From NCBI GenBank assembly GCA_036250225.1, contig JAPZLL010000004.1:1364001-1428000 (forward strand): 64,000 nt of DNA, written 5' to 3'. The stretch's first letter is position 1, and each line of letters begins with the position of its first letter. The DNA is from Cercophora sp. LCS_1. Its lineage: Eukaryota; Ascomycota; Sordariomycetes; Sordariales; Lasiosphaeriaceae. Positions 41,634 to 54,895 of this stretch are shown here, one piece after another. A program made the position numbers and the translations under genes. Below the pieces are notes generated by a model. The model was not told the origin of the DNA, searched no databases, and saw only the letters and a list, made by a program, of their open reading frames with translations.

Positions 41634-44600
41634 TCTGTGGGCGATGTGTTGGATTGCGCCCGTCTCGAATTATATCAATCGGTATGCTGATAGGGTTTGC
41701 AATCGGGTTGTCGCAATGGATCTCAGCATTGCGAAGAATTGAAGGTAAACTTTTGTGGTGTTGGCAGGGTGACCGGAATATTCCGCACTGTGTCCCCCCC
41801 TCTTTTGCTTGAATGCTGATGGTTTCACCAGTGTCCCGCCATCGTTGAAAGACTTCCAAAGTTCTACTGGTACAGATTCTTGGACTTTGAGGGGGTCTCC
41901 TCAACGCTCAACATTGGCATAGATTTGTATTTTTTGAGGTGTCGAACTATATTTCGCAAAACCCAACGTCCAGGTATTCCAGGGGCTGCGTGCATTTGTG
42001 TCTAGGCCTTTGGGGATATTCGCACTGCTTGACACCACCAGAATTTTGAAAGTGTTCTAGGTTTTTTTGTCGCCCAATCGGCCGGGACTGAACTGTAGTC
42101 TTCAGTCCTGGGAAAGAATTGGGCTTTGCAGTGAGACAAGGATATGACTTCATTATCTTCGTGCTTCATTTCAGCGTACCCGGACTCGCATTCTTCTAAG
42201 CCCACGTTCCCGTCAACTAGCTGCCGCGGCTCACAGGCGATTACCCGATGGTACCTCGAATGTCTTCATCCGACTTTGACATCGTTTGAGCTTACATCGT
42301 TTACAACCATCCGTTGGGCATTGTGCGCCATAACTCCTGCGAGGCATGCATAGATAACGATTTAGTCGACCCCGAAGGGTATTCCATCCCAGCATCCCTG
42401 TAGATTACAGCCATCCCGATAAGAATTTTCTATCTTCGACTGAGAGGCGCCGCACTACTGTCCCGGGGCGTCGCTGTGTATCCTGTCTCGCACGTTTCTG
42501 TGCTTTAGGTGTCGACAGAAATGGCAACCTGGCTTGTCTCTGCCAGCCAAACCAGTGTGACCGCCAGCACATTTTGGAAAATTCGAAAATTTACGACGTG
42601 CATAGCGGCCCAAATTTAGGCGCTTTTACACGAGATCACCTTTCCACATTTTGACGTTGGGGTGGGATGGGATGGCTCGTTGTTTAAAACAAGCGCCTTC
42701 TGCACACAAACCACACTTCAGCCTATTAGTCCGTGGGTCAAATGGGATCGCTTCGCGGCAGCGTCAGCAATTGTTGTGCCCTTGGAGACTCATATACCCA
42801 CGCCGGAAGCTGCTGGTTGTTGGTCGGAGCAATTGACGGCGCAGCTAATGTAGGTCCCGGCGCCCAGTGGCCGAGTCGGTGCGGTCGACGCACGGGAAGC
42901 CAGTGGGCTGGGCTGAGGCTCGAAGATGAGTGGGCGCCGATCTTATCGGGCGCCGCGCCATCTCGCCGGCCTTCGCCAACTTGCAGCAGCGAAGGCCGTT
43001 CACCGACAGAGGCCTTTCGCCCTGGTTACGCGGCCTTCCTCACCCCGTTCTCATGGCTGCCAGGCTGTGTCAGCAGGGCCGTGCGAGAAAGGAATATCGT
43101 GTGCATATACGTAGGTTGGGAGGATGCCATCAATCACACCAGCGCAACCCTTCTGAGCAGGGCAGGACAAATTGCAAGCATCGTCATCGATATTGCCCTT
43201 CCTCCAGGCCCAGACCAGAGATGGATGGGGTGGGCCAGCAGGTCTCTTCGCCCCCTCCAGTGTCCCGTTCCTTGCAGATGCTTCCCATGGGGGTACCATT
43301 TGCCGGTAGCACCAAGGACTTTAGCACCTCTCATGCGCTGGAAATAGATTGATGGTTGGACAGTTTGCCGCTACCAGGTACCCGAGAGGCAGAGGCAAGG
43401 GGAAGGCTCCAACGGGGCACTGTGTTCGGAATGTTCGGTTTCAAGACACCCAGGCGCCTGTTTGAACACCCGCAACCCTCGCTCGCCCACCACTCGCTTT
43501 CAAATCAGCGACCCTGACAAGACACGCAGAAGGCAGCCCAAAAATTGGCCCAGCATCGCAGGAGGCTGCAAAGAGCCCGTGTCGTCTCTGCAATGCAAGT
43601 GAGGGCCTTGCTGTGTGTCTCAGGCCAGAGTCAGGACAGCTGCTGTATCCTAGTGTGCTGTTGGTCGTCCTTCGTGTTCTTGTTTTTGTCGCCACCGGCA
43701 AGAGGCCGCGCAGTGGGCTCTCTGGGTCTGTGACCCACTCGCGTTCTGCGTTGATGCAGATGCGTGGAGCACTGAGTACGAACTTCGGAATCCTGCGACT
43801 TGTTCGACTTGAAGTGTCCGAGTTTTTTTTTTTTTTCCAACTGCCAGCCACTTAAGGCTGGGATAACGGAAGACGGAGACCGGGCCAAAGTACCCGCTGC
43901 GAAAGGCGCTATCAAAAATCAATAATGAATGGCTGGCTGGCGAACGCCAACCTTGATGCTTCTGTTGTTCTTCCCTGATTTTTCCATTCCAACGTCATCT
44001 CCAGCGCGCTGGACCAAGCTTTGGGCGCCGCGACACGGAACCATGTACTTAGTCGGTACTTCGGGCATTCCTTGGCTGGATGGCTGGGTGGGCTCCGGGT
44101 ACAAGAAAAGTGGCGGAGCAGCACGGTCTGATGCCGCAATTTCGAGGCGGGAGCCTGGGTTTGGCGGTCGTTCAGCTTGAAAGATCCCTGACATCTCTTG
44201 CATCGCACCAAAAGTCATTTTCATTGGACAGCGCCGAGAGGTCAATCGAGATCGTGGCGCGACGGTCTTCGAGGTACCCACAGGTACCTTCTACCCTCGA
44301 CGAGGTTTCCGCGCACCGATGGACCTGCTAGCGCAGATCGGCGGCTCAGCACAGCTGCCAAGGTCACCGGCCTGTCAAGAAAAACACGCCAGAATCGTGG
44401 CAGCGGTCCAGGGGGAGACTGTGCAGCTATCAAGAGAATTCAGAGCCTGAGATTTTATGGTTGTGAGAACGACATGTAGAAATAGTGATCGAGTGGGAAA
44501 ACCGAGAGTTGGGAACGGGTCTCGTAATTTCACTGCTTGGCGACAATGAGGCGATGATCTCAAACAACAAGCAGCTATTGGGTTTGATGTTGTGGGAGGA

Positions 44601-45511
44601 GCACAGTATGCATCCGCCCGATAAGGCACCGTGCCTTCCTTGGCCGCCCACCTCCCTTTTCGACTGCCCCTGGCCGACGCTGGCAACCCCCGGCCAGGGA
44701 AAGCCGTCCTGCCAGCGAATTGAGCGACTGGGACTGGGCCATTCTCCTTCCGTCACGACGAAACGAGCACATCCTTGAATACCTCCTTTTTCCCATTTTC
44801 CTTGCGCTTTCCCCCTCTTCCTCAACCTCCCCGTCATAATTTCTCGCCCTTTTCCTTCCCCCGACACTCGCTTCCTTCTCCCTTTCGGAATCTCTCGTTC
44901 AATCGTCCGATTGTGAAGGAGCCTTTGGCTTCGTGGAGTTGACAGCATCTTGTCAAGTCTGCACTGCCACACGCGAGGAATCGGACTCCGGTTGTCAGAT
45001 TCCAGCCGCTGCCTCTCCGCCGATCGAGACTTCCGCATTGGCACGACAATCGACCGTAAAGCACGAGGACAGGGAGCCAAGCTCACAATACCGTCAATCG
45101 TTAATCGGACTCAGAAGGAGGAGAGGAAGACAACGTTGTGGACAGTCCGGTCGTCCACTCCAGTTTTCACGACCGTTCTGTGACGGACTGCGGCAACCGA
45201 CCCTTTTCCGCTCTGGCTTAGGCAACCCGCACCACCCGCCTCATCCCCAAGCCAACCTCCTGCACCCCCACTGCGCGACCAATCGCTGCCCATCTTTTGG
45301 CACTCCGCAGTTGTTATATCAACAATCACGGGCCTGCACACTTACACAACGCAAAATTACACCGCTCGCTACCAAATCGGCTTGACCCGACATCTTCGTC
45401 TTATCGCTGTGGCCGGCCACGTTGACTCTATCTAATCCGTGACTTTGCTTCGCAGCGTCGTCACGATTTTTTTCGCATCTCCTCTGGAGTTTTGTTCGAC
45501 GCCAGGGATCC

Positions 45512-45523
45512 ATGAGCCTCTGA
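45512..45523 (+). promoter_or_regulatory. Three-codon uORF in the FKS1 leader
   Basis: An ATG-AGC-CTC-TGA frame (MSL) lies five bases before the 5'UTR intron donor. It would be present in spliced mRNA if transcription starts upstream. Confidence 0.35.
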
Positions 45524-45527
45524 CCTG

Positions 45528-45646
45528 GTAAGTTTGTTTTACTAAACCAAAATATCCGGTGGCTTGAAATCCCCACTTCCGCCATCGGCTGGAGACCCTC
45601 TTGCGCGCTGGCTCGTGGGACAAAACTGACCGCGTTCGTGTTGCAG
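45528..45646 (+). other. 5'UTR intron of FKS1
   Basis: The donor GTAAGTTTG, the branch site ACTGACC and the acceptor GTTGCAG define a 119-bp intron ending 14 bp before the FKS1 start codon. It is inferred from splice signals only. Confidence 0.65.
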
Positions 45647-45660
45647 ACCGGTTGCCCAAC

Positions 45661-48600
45661 ATGTCGGGATACCAGCAAGGCCAAGGCCAGGGCCAAGGTC
45701 AAGGCCACCATGACTACGACGATGGCTACGGCCACGGTGGGCAGAGAGCCCAAGGTGGACAAGCTGGGCATGGTGGAAACGCCGACTCCTACTACCAGGA
45801 CGATCAGCAGTACTATGATCAGAACGGATACGACGCCCGTGGGCAACAGGGAGACGGGTACTATGATGAATCGTGAGTGCGATGCTAGCTATGCACTACT
45901 CTGAGATCGCTAACATGATTTTCGCAGTGGCTATTACAACGCCGATCCAAACAACCCTTACCAACAGGACGGCGGTTACTACGATGGCCACGATCAGTAC
46001 CAGGATGACTACTACAACAATGGCAACAACCAGAACGGCGACCCCTACTACGATCAAGGGTACGACCAGGGTGGCTATGGAAACCGTGGTCATCGAGGCG
46101 GCTCCGAGGAAGATTCGGAGACCTTCAGCGATTTCACCATGAGATCTGACATGGCGCGCGCCACGGATATGGATTACTATGGACGCGGCGACGAGCGCTA
46201 CAACAGCTACAACGATGGCCAAGGGAACCGTGGGTATCGTCCCCCGTCTTCCCAGATCTCGTATGGCGGCAACCGCTCATCAGGCGCCTCAACGCCCAAC
46301 TACGGCATGGACTACGGCAATGTTCTCCCTGCTGGTCAGCGATCCCGCGAGCCTTATCCTGCCTGGACTTCGGATGCTCAGATCCCCCTCTCAAAGGAGG
46401 AGGTGGAGGACATCTTCCTTGACCTTACGGCAAAGTTTGGCTTCCAGCGCGACAGCATGCGCAACATGTACGACCACCTAATGACGCTTCTTGACTCTCG
46501 GGCGTCTCGCATGACTCCCAACCAGGCGCTGCTCTCGCTTCATGCCGATTACATCGGCGGCGACAACGCAAACTACCGGAAATGGTATTTTGCTGCGCAT
46601 TTGGATCTCGATGACGCAGTCGGTTTCGCCAATATCAAGGGCAAGGGTCTGCGACGCAAGGCCAAGAACAAGAAAAACAAGACGCCCGAAAACGAGACGC
46701 AGGCTCTCGAAGATTTGGAGGGCGATGACTCTTTGGAGGCTGCCGAGTTCCGCTGGAAGACCCGAATGAACCGGATGTCGCAGCACGACAGAGTGAGGCA
46801 GCTTGCTCTGTATCTGCTCTGCTGGGGTGAGGCCAACCAAGTCCGATTCATGCCGGAGTGTTTGTGCTTCATCTTCAAGTGCGCAGATGATTACCTGAAC
46901 TCGCCTGCGTGCCAGAGCTTGGTCGAGCCAGTCGAGGAACTCACCTTCCTCAACAACGTCATCACGCCACTCTACCAATACTGCCGCGATCAGGGCTATG
47001 AGATTGTCAATGGTGTCTATGTCCGCAGGGAACGGGACCACAACCAGATCATTGGTTATGATGATTGCAACCAGCTGTTCTGGTATCCTGAGGGTATCGA
47101 GCGAATTGTGCTCCAAGACAAGAGCAAGTTGGTCGACGTTCCGCCTGCCGAAAGGTATCTCAAACTCAAGGATGTCAACTGGAAGAAGGTTTTCTTCAAG
47201 ACCTATAAGGAGACTCGCTCGTGGTTCCATCTCATCACCAACTTCAACCGTATCTGGATCATCCACTTGACAATGTTCTGGTTCTTCACCGCTTTCAACG
47301 CGCCAACTTTGATCACCCCCGACTACGAACAAGAAGCCAATCAGCCACCACCCAACGCTGCCGTGTGGTCCATTTGCGGATTTGGCGGAACCATTGCCTC
47401 ACTCATTCAAATCTTGGCAACTCTTGCGGAATGGTCGTATGTCCCTCGTCGATGGGCAGGTGCCCAGCATCTCACCAAGAGGTTGCTGTTCCTCATTGCC
47501 GTCTTTGTCATCAACGTTGGACCTGGTGTTTATGTCTTCATGCCTGCATCTAGCACCGAGGCATATCTGGAGCGACAAAACGGCACGATAGCTTTGGTTC
47601 TCGGCATTGTCCAGTTCTTTGTCGCCGTGGTTACTTATCTCTTCTTCTCAGTCATGCCTCTGGGCGGATTGTTCGGGAGTTATCTTACGAAGAACTCGCG
47701 GAGGTATGTTGCGAGTCAGACATTTACTGCCAGCTATCCTCGTCTCTCCGGCAACGATATGGCCATGTCCTTTGGCCTCTGGATGGTGGTTTTCGGCGCC
47801 AAGTTTGGAGAGTCTTATGTCTATCTGACACTCTCGATTCGTGATCCGATCCGGTATCTTCACATTATGAAGGTCGACAGCTGTCTTGGAGACCAGATCA
47901 TTGGCGACATTCTGTGCAAGAACCAGCCATACATCACTCTCGGTATCTTGCTCTTTACGGACTTGATCTTCTTCTTCCTCGACACGTATCTGTGGTACGT
48001 CTTGGCGAACACGGCTTTCTCCATTGCTCGGTCGTTTTATCTTGGAGCGTCTATCTGGACGCCCTGGAGAAATATTTTCTCCCGTCTGCCCAAGCGCATC
48101 TACTCCAAGATTCTCGCCACCACCGATATGGAGATCAAGTATAAGCCGAAAGTTCTGATTTCTCAGATTTGGAACGCCATTGTCATTTCCATGTACCGAG
48201 AGCATCTTCTTGCCATCGACCACGTCCAAAAGCTGCTCTACCATCAGGTGCCTTCGGAGCAGGAGGGCAAGCGAACATTGCGTGCGCCTACCTTCTTCGT
48301 CTCCCAGGAGGACCATTCGTTCAAGACAGAGTTCTTCCCGGCCTACAGTGAGGCAGAGCGCAGAATTTCGTTCTTCGCTCAGTCACTCTCAACTCCCATC
48401 CCTGAGCCACTTCCGGTTGACAACATGCCCACCTTCACGGTTCTCATCCCGCACTATAGCGAGAAGATTCTCTTGTCGTTGAGGGAAATCATTCGTGAGG
48501 ATGAACCCTACTCCCGTGTCACCCTTTTGGAGTACCTCAAGCAGCTTCATCCTCATGAGTGGGATTGCTTTGTCAAGGACACCAAGATTCTGGCCGACGA

Positions 48601-51600
48601 GACATCTCAGTTCAATGGCGAATTCGAAAAGGACGAGAAGGAGACCGCCAAGGACACCGCAAAGAGCAAGATCGACGACCTGCCGTTCTACTGCATTGGT
48701 TTCAAGTCTTCAGCCCCAGAGTATACCCTGAGGACTCGTATCTGGGCCTCGCTGCGTTTCCAGACCCTTTACCGCACCATTTCTGGTTTTATGAACTACA
48801 GCCGCGCCATCAAGCTCCTTTATCGCGTTGAGAACCCCGAGGTTGTCCAGATGTTTGGCGGCAATTCCGACAAGCTTGAGCGAGAACTCGAGCGTATGGC
48901 TCGTCGCAAGTTCAAGCTCTGTGTGTCCATGCAGCGTTACGCCAAATTCAAGAAGGAGGAGATGGAGAACGCCGAGTTCCTGCTCCGTGCCTATCCCGAC
49001 CTCCAGATCGCGTACCTCGATGAAGAACCTCCACTCAACGAAGGCGATGAGCCCCGTCTGTATTCGGCCCTCATCGATGGTCATTCCGAGATCATGGAGA
49101 ACGGCATGCGTCGACCCAAGTTCCGCATTCAGCTGTCCGGCAACCCCATCCTCGGTGACGGCAAATCTGACAACCAGAACCACTCCATCATCTTCTATCG
49201 CGGCGAATACATCCAGCTTATCGATGCCAATCAGGACAACTACCTCGAGGAATGTCTTAAGATCCGCAGTGTGTTGGCTGAGTTTGAGGAAATGAAAACC
49301 GACAACGTTTCGCCTTACACACCCGGCGTCAAGAACGTGGTCAAGGCCCCCGTCGCCATTCTCGGTGCCCGTGAATACATCTTCTCCGAGAACATTGGTA
49401 TTCTTGGTGACGTCGCTGCCGGAAAGGAACAGACGTTCGGTACTCTCTTCGCCAGAACCCTAGCTCAAATTGGTGGCAAGCTTCATTACGGTCATCCTGA
49501 TTTCCTCAACGGCATCTTCATGACGACCCGTGGCGGTGTCTCCAAGGCTCAGAAGGGACTTCATCTGAACGAGGATATCTATGCTGGCATGAACGCTCTA
49601 CTCCGCGGTGGTCGTATCAAGCACTGCGAGTACTACCAATGCGGCAAGGGTCGTGATCTTGGTTTCGGCTCCATTCTCAACTTCACAACCAAGATCGGAA
49701 CTGGTATGGGTGAACAGATGCTCTCCAGAGAGTACTATTATCTCGGAACCCAGTTGCCTTTGGACCGCTTCCTGTCCTTCTACTACGCCCATCCCGGTTT
49801 CCATTTGAACAACATGTTCATCATGCTCTCCGTCCAGCTCTTCATGATCTCCTTGCTCAACCTTTCCGCCCTCAGGATCGAGACGATTCCTTGCGAATAC
49901 AACCGAAACGTGCCTATCACCGATCCGCTCTTCCCCACTTACTGCGCCAACACCGACGCATTGATGGATTGGGTTTGGCGCAGTATTCTGTCCATTTTCT
50001 TCGTCTTCTTCCTGTCGTTCGTGCCCCTGATTTTCCAGGAGTTGACGGAACGTGGTCTCTGGCGCGCTGTTACTCGCTTCTTTAAGCAGTTCTTCTCGCT
50101 GTCGCCATTCTTCGAGGTGTTTGTTTGCCAGATCTACGCCAACTCGGTTCAGCAAGACATCACTTTTGGAGGTGCTCGTTACATTGGTACCGGTCGTGGT
50201 TTCGCCACTGCCCGCATTCCCTTCGGCGTCTTGTACTCGCGCTTCGCTGGGCCGTCGATCTACTTCGGTTCTCGATTGCTCATGATGCTGCTGTTCGCGA
50301 CTGTCACCATTTGGCAACCGGCCCTCACCTACTTCTGGATCTCGCTGTTTGCTCTGGTTGTTTCGCCATTCCTGTACAACCCGCATCAGTTCGCCTGGAA
50401 CGACTTCTTCATCGACTACCGAGACTACCTTCGCTGGCTGTCCCGTGGTAATTCTCGCTCGCACTCCTCGTCATGGATCGCCTTCTGCCGGTTGTCTCGA
50501 ACACGTATCACGGGCTACAAGCGCAAGGTCATTGGCGACCCGTCCGCAAAACTGTCGTCTGATGTCCCTCGGGCTGCCATCACCAACATGTTCTGGGCTG
50601 AAATTTTCTCGCCTTTGTTGCTGGTTGCCGTGACCCTGATCCCATACCTTTTCGTCAACGCGCAAACCGGAGTCTCGAAGAACAATCCGGACCAGAAAGC
50701 CACCGCGGCACTTATCCGTGTTGGCATCGTTGCCTTTGCCCCCATCTTGATCAACGCTGGTCTGCTCGCCGTCCTTTTTGCCATGGCCTGCTTCATGGGA
50801 CCTCTCCTGAGCATGTGCTGCAAGAAGTTTGGAAGCGTTCTCGCTGCAATTGGCCACGCCGTGGCTGTCGTCGTCCTTCTGGTGTTCTTCGAGGTCATGT
50901 ACTTGTTGCAGGGCTTTGATTTCGGAAGGACCCTTCTCGGCATGATCGCAGTTGTCGCCATCCAGCGCTTCATCTTCAAGCTCATCATTTCCTTGGCTCT
51001 TACCCGAGAGTTCAAGACTGATCAATCAAACATCGCTTTCTGGACGGGCAAGTGGTACGCAATGGGCTGGCACTCGGTTTCTCAGCCGGCGCGTGAGTAC
51101 CTCTGCAAGATCACTGAGCTTAGCATGTTCGCCGCCGATTTTGTCCTCGGCCACATCATCCTCTTTATTATGCTCCCTGTCGTCTTGATCCCCAAGATTG
51201 ACAAGTTGCATTCCATGATGCTTTTCTGGCTTCGACCAAGGTTTGTCCTTCCCCATCCCTCACTCTTTTCCAGATGCTGACAACTCAGTCGTCAAATCCG
51301 TCCTCCGATTTACTCGATGAAGCAGTCAAAGCTCCGCCGCCGCCGTGTCTTCCGCTACGCAGTACTGTACTTTGCTCTGTTTGTTGTTTTCCTCGGCATG
51401 ATTATTGGCCCTATCTTCGCCAAGGACGCCATTCCCTCATCCCTGAAGGAGATGGACCTCCCGGGCCAACTCCGTCTCTTCCAACCTGTTGGTCTTGACA
51501 ATGACAACACCGACGGCCGGGAACCAACCGGAACCGGTAGGGTCGGCTATAGCGGCGCCTTTAAACCCACCTCGACAACAGCTTCTAGTTCAAAGTCAAC

Positions 51601-51622
51601 CGACGAGGCGACGGCGGAGTAG
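45661..51622 (+). CDS. 1,3-beta-glucan synthase catalytic subunit Fks1
   Basis: Three exons, 45661-45872, 45928-51240 and 51289-51622, give 1952 residues. This plasma-membrane GT48 enzyme makes 1,3-beta-glucan from UDP-glucose and is the echinocandin target. The cytosolic N-terminus is Gly/Gln/Tyr-rich (GQGQGQGQG) and contains YPAWTSDAQIPLSKEEVEDI. A first transmembrane cluster, a large central cytosolic catalytic domain (PVAILGAREYIFSENIGILG, FARTLAQIGGKLHYGHPDFL, GMGEQMLSREYYYLGTQLPL) and a second cluster follow. Hot spot 1 reads YLTLSIRDP at 703-711, with Tyr instead of the usual Phe. Hot spot 2 reads DWVWRSIL at 1418-1425. The nearby Trp of hot-spot-3 type is present (W760). The last exon encodes the Arg-rich turn, a final helix and a Ser/Thr-rich tail. 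Rho1 is the expected regulator from family knowledge. Confidence 0.97.
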
Positions 51623-52408
51623 TAAGTGAAAGATGATGGAGGGTTTATAATGCACTTGTACCATATCTCGGCCACCCTGTCTATACAGGAGGCAGTACAA
51701 AGATCGATGCGGGTTTGCTTCTGTGCTTGAGGATGGGATCATGAATGTCGTTTGGCTGTGTATTGGTTTCCTTTTATTCTGTTGGCGAGCACATCATATC
51801 TGGGGCAGGCGGCAGGTTCAACGGCTTTCTAGAATTGTCTGCGGTTTCTTTTATTCTCGCCAAAATGCATGCCTTTCGAACCCCGAATCAATGGGTTCGA
51901 AGGGAACTAATTTCACATGAGCGTCTCTTCCATTGGGTACTGTGGCCCGTCTCACCCATCGCCGGGCTTCTTCGTTTTCATGGCGAAGGGAGCTGGATAA
52001 TGTTTATAGCTCTATTGTAGAACAAAAATGACGATGCAAATGCAAGGATTTGGAAGATTGTCCTGTGGTTCCGAGTGCGACTTAAAAATGGTGTGACACG
52101 TTTGACAAGGTAGACCCAGCATGCTGCTGTGGGGTGCTAATGTGGTGTCACGCTTGGTGGTGAGGGAGCCCATGCGCTGGTTGGCCAGGAACAGCGTGCC
52201 CCTGAGCAGAGAAAAAAAATGGAGCCAGACGCGAATCGAATTTCCCTGCGAGCCGGCATCGCGTGCTGACAGAGACCCTTGATTCCCGGCGCTCCCGCTT
52301 CCGCGCAATTGCAACTTGGCTGACAAGTTTACGGATACCTCATGAAGTAATTCGCACTCGACGGACACTATTGCGCAAACCCATTGTTCCGTCACGCAGA
52401 TTGACGCC
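51623..52408. other. Intergenic region FKS1 to LCB1
   Basis: A 786-bp region between same-strand genes. It contains an inverted repeat at 51875-51901 and the LCB1 promoter. No gene is seen. Confidence 0.55.
51875..51901 (+). repeat. Perfect 9-bp inverted repeat (hairpin) downstream of FKS1
   Basis: Arms TTCGAACCC (51875-51883) and GGGTTCGAA (51893-51901) flank a 9-nt loop. It lies about 255 bp after the FKS1 stop and could form a stem-loop in the 3'UTR. Confidence 0.6.
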
Positions 52409-54170
52409 ATGGATCTCCACGAGGTGCAGGCGCAATTGACGACGTGGCTGGCCGACGCCGCCACTGCTTTCCAAAAGGTCCCAGGCTCAGCGGTCCTCAT
52501 CCGCTACGTCAGGTCCAGCTACCAAAATGATCCCGTTCGCTCGGCGATCGAGCTGGTCCTGGTGATTTTTTTTATCCGGTATTTGCTTGCGCCGTCGTAC
52601 TCGACTTCGAAGCAGAACTTTATCAAGTTGACTGAGGATGTTGGTATCCTTTTTCTCGGTCGCTCCCAGATAGGGAAGGAAAAGTTGGGTGACGGGCTAA
52701 CGGGTGCCGTAGGAAATCGACGAACTTGTTGACGAATGGGTGCCCGAACCGCTGGTCGCGAAGCAAACACCTCTGGAGGAGGCGGAGATGGAGAGGATGC
52801 CTATCTTGGTCGGGTAAGATCCGCTTTTTCTTTCGTTCTCCCACGCGGACGGAAATGGGCATCTTGCTAACGGGGACGACTGAACAGGCCAACCGGACCG
52901 AAGTCGAAGCTCGCGAACGGACGGACCGTGACGAACCTGGCGTCGTACAACTTTTACAATCTCAATGCGAACGAGCAGATCAAGGAGAAGGCTATCCAGA
53001 CGCTGCGTACCTATGGCGTTGGACCTTGCGGACCGCCGCAGTTTTACGGTACCCAGGATGTGCACATGAAGGCCGAGGCCGACATTGCGTCGTACCTGGG
53101 CACCGAGGGCTGCATTGTGTACGCGCAGGCTTTTTCGACGATTTCGAGTGTTATCCCGGCTTTCTGCAAGCGTGGCGATGTCATTGTGGCTGATCGGTCC
53201 GTCAACTATTCGATCCGCAAGGGCTTGGAGATTTCACGAAGCAACATCAAGTGGTATAATCACAATGATATGGAGGATCTGGAACGGGTTCTGCGCTCTG
53301 TCAAAGAGGAACAGGCGAGGAAGAAGATCCTAACGAGAAGGTTTATTGTCACCGAGGCGCTCTTCGAGACGGTTGGAGATTGCAATGATCTTCCCAAGCT
53401 GGTAGGTTTAGTCGTCCGCGTTCATCGGGCGGGTGCTGACAGCGCTGCAGATCGAGCTCAAGGAAAAGTACAAGTTCCGCATCATTCTTGATGAGACATG
53501 GTCATTTGGCGTCCTCGGCAGGACGGGCCGCGGTTTGACGGAGGCGCAAAACGTGGACCCCGTGCAGGTGGATATGATTGTCGGCTCTCTTGCCGGCCCT
53601 CTTTGCGCCGGCGGTGGCTTCTGCGCGGGAGCACACGACGTGGTGGAACACCAACGTCTCAGCGCCGCCTCGTTTACCTTCTCCGCCGCTCTGCCCGCCA
53701 TGTTAGCTATGACGGCGAGTGAGAGTCTCAACGTCCTTCAGTCCAACCCCGAAATCCTGACACAGTGCCGCGAAAACATCCGGGCGATGCGAGCACAGCT
53801 TGACCCGCGCAGCGATTGGGTTGTCTGCACCAGCTCACCTGAGAACCCGATGATGCTGCTGGTGCTCAAGGACGACGTTGTCAACGCGAGGAGGCTGACT
53901 GTTGACGACCAGGAACGCCTCCTCCAGGAGTGCGTTGACGAGGCTCTTGCGAACGGCGTGTTGATCACTCGCCTGAAGGGTTGGCCCATCACACAGACTG
54001 CGGGAGCCCTGAAGGACGGGACCTATGTCGTGAAGCCCGCACTCAAGGTGTGCGTCACGTCGGGGCTGGCGAAGAAGGAGATTGAAAAGGCGGGCGTAAC
54101 GATTCGACATGCGATCACCAAGGTCATGACCAAGAAGACGAACAACAAGCTTGGGCTGCCGGCTGCTTGA
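52409..54170 (+). CDS. Serine palmitoyltransferase subunit 1 (Lcb1)
   Basis: Four exons, 52409-52639, 52713-52813, 52888-53401 and 53451-54170, give 521 residues. With Lcb2 it forms the ER enzyme that condenses serine and palmitoyl-CoA, the first step of sphingolipid synthesis. A membrane segment lies at about 45-67 (SAIELVLVIFFIRYLLAPSY). The alpha-oxoamine synthase fold follows: NLASYNFYNLNANEQIKEKA, YGVGPCGPPQFYGTQDVHM, DRSVNYSIRKGLEISRSNI, ILDETWSFGVLGRTGRGLTE and SFTFSAALPAMLAM. The PLP lysine expected in Lcb2 is absent, as in all Lcb1 subunits. The first donor is a weaker GTTGGT, chosen because only it gives LTEDEIDELVDEW in phase. It follows FKS1 on the same strand. Confidence 0.95.
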
Positions 54171-54895
54171 GGTTCTTGAGATGCATGATAGACGGCGTTT
54201 GGGTGGCTCGGTAGGGTACATAAACGTGGTGGCTGGGCAGGTGCGTAGTGGGCGAGTTTCGACAGCGAGCGAGCTTGTTTGTCTTGTCTGTCTGTGCATA
54301 TTTACCTGACGGCGGTAATAATTTTAATGCTACCTAGATTTTCAACATGCAACTGCACTTGTTCAATCATGTCATCAGTCGGCAAAGTCGTACACAGCAG
54401 TTTTGTCTTCGGCGAGTTGACTCGGACCCCCACAGGCCTGATCGCCCCTTCCAAGTTTACTCATCCCTGAGCCAGGCCCAATGGGTCAGTTGACCACAAG
54501 GAAAGGGCAAGAGCGACTGAGACAGTCTGGCTCCCTGTCTGGATCCCTTGGCGCGCACCATACCAGTCGGTCCTGCTCTTCCCACTCACACTCGTCGTTA
54601 GGCAATCATGGCAGGCGACGCTACGGAGGGCGGCATTCCTCGCTCTCGGCGGAGACATGTCTTGATCACGCACCACGACAACAGATGGCATCCGACAAGA
54701 CTGCTGTGTCTAGGCCCTTGGGTGTTTTGGTTTCCTCTCTGGGGTTGGATCACTCTTTCTCTGATTAGACCCGTGTCCTTGGGTATCCTCCATCGCCATC
54801 CTCTCCTCTCCCACTGGGGCTCGAAAAGCCATCAACATCGCCAAGGTCAAGCGTGTATAGCGAGGTATCGGGTCAAGATAGGAACAACAGACAAC
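54171..54895. other. Intergenic region LCB1 to GH17 gene
   Basis: A 725-bp region. One open frame runs into the GH17 gene out of phase and is not coding. No RNA gene or repeat is seen. Confidence 0.5.

Larger units (their letters stand above)
41634..45660. promoter_or_regulatory. Long intergenic region and FKS1 promoter/5' leader
   Basis: About 4 kb without a credible gene. The longest open frame (42733-43347 +) has no recognisable protein and an unlikely composition. Repeated AGGTACC phrases occur near 43375 and 44272, and a T homopolymer lies near 43825. The right part from about 44780 is C/T-rich leader. It ends in a 5'UTR intron and a short uORF, listed separately. Confidence 0.55.

Noticed and set aside
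42733..43347. 204-codon open frame in the FKS1 upstream region
   Set aside because: Its composition is Cys/Pro/Trp/Arg-rich, it shows no domain, and overlapping frames are equally open.
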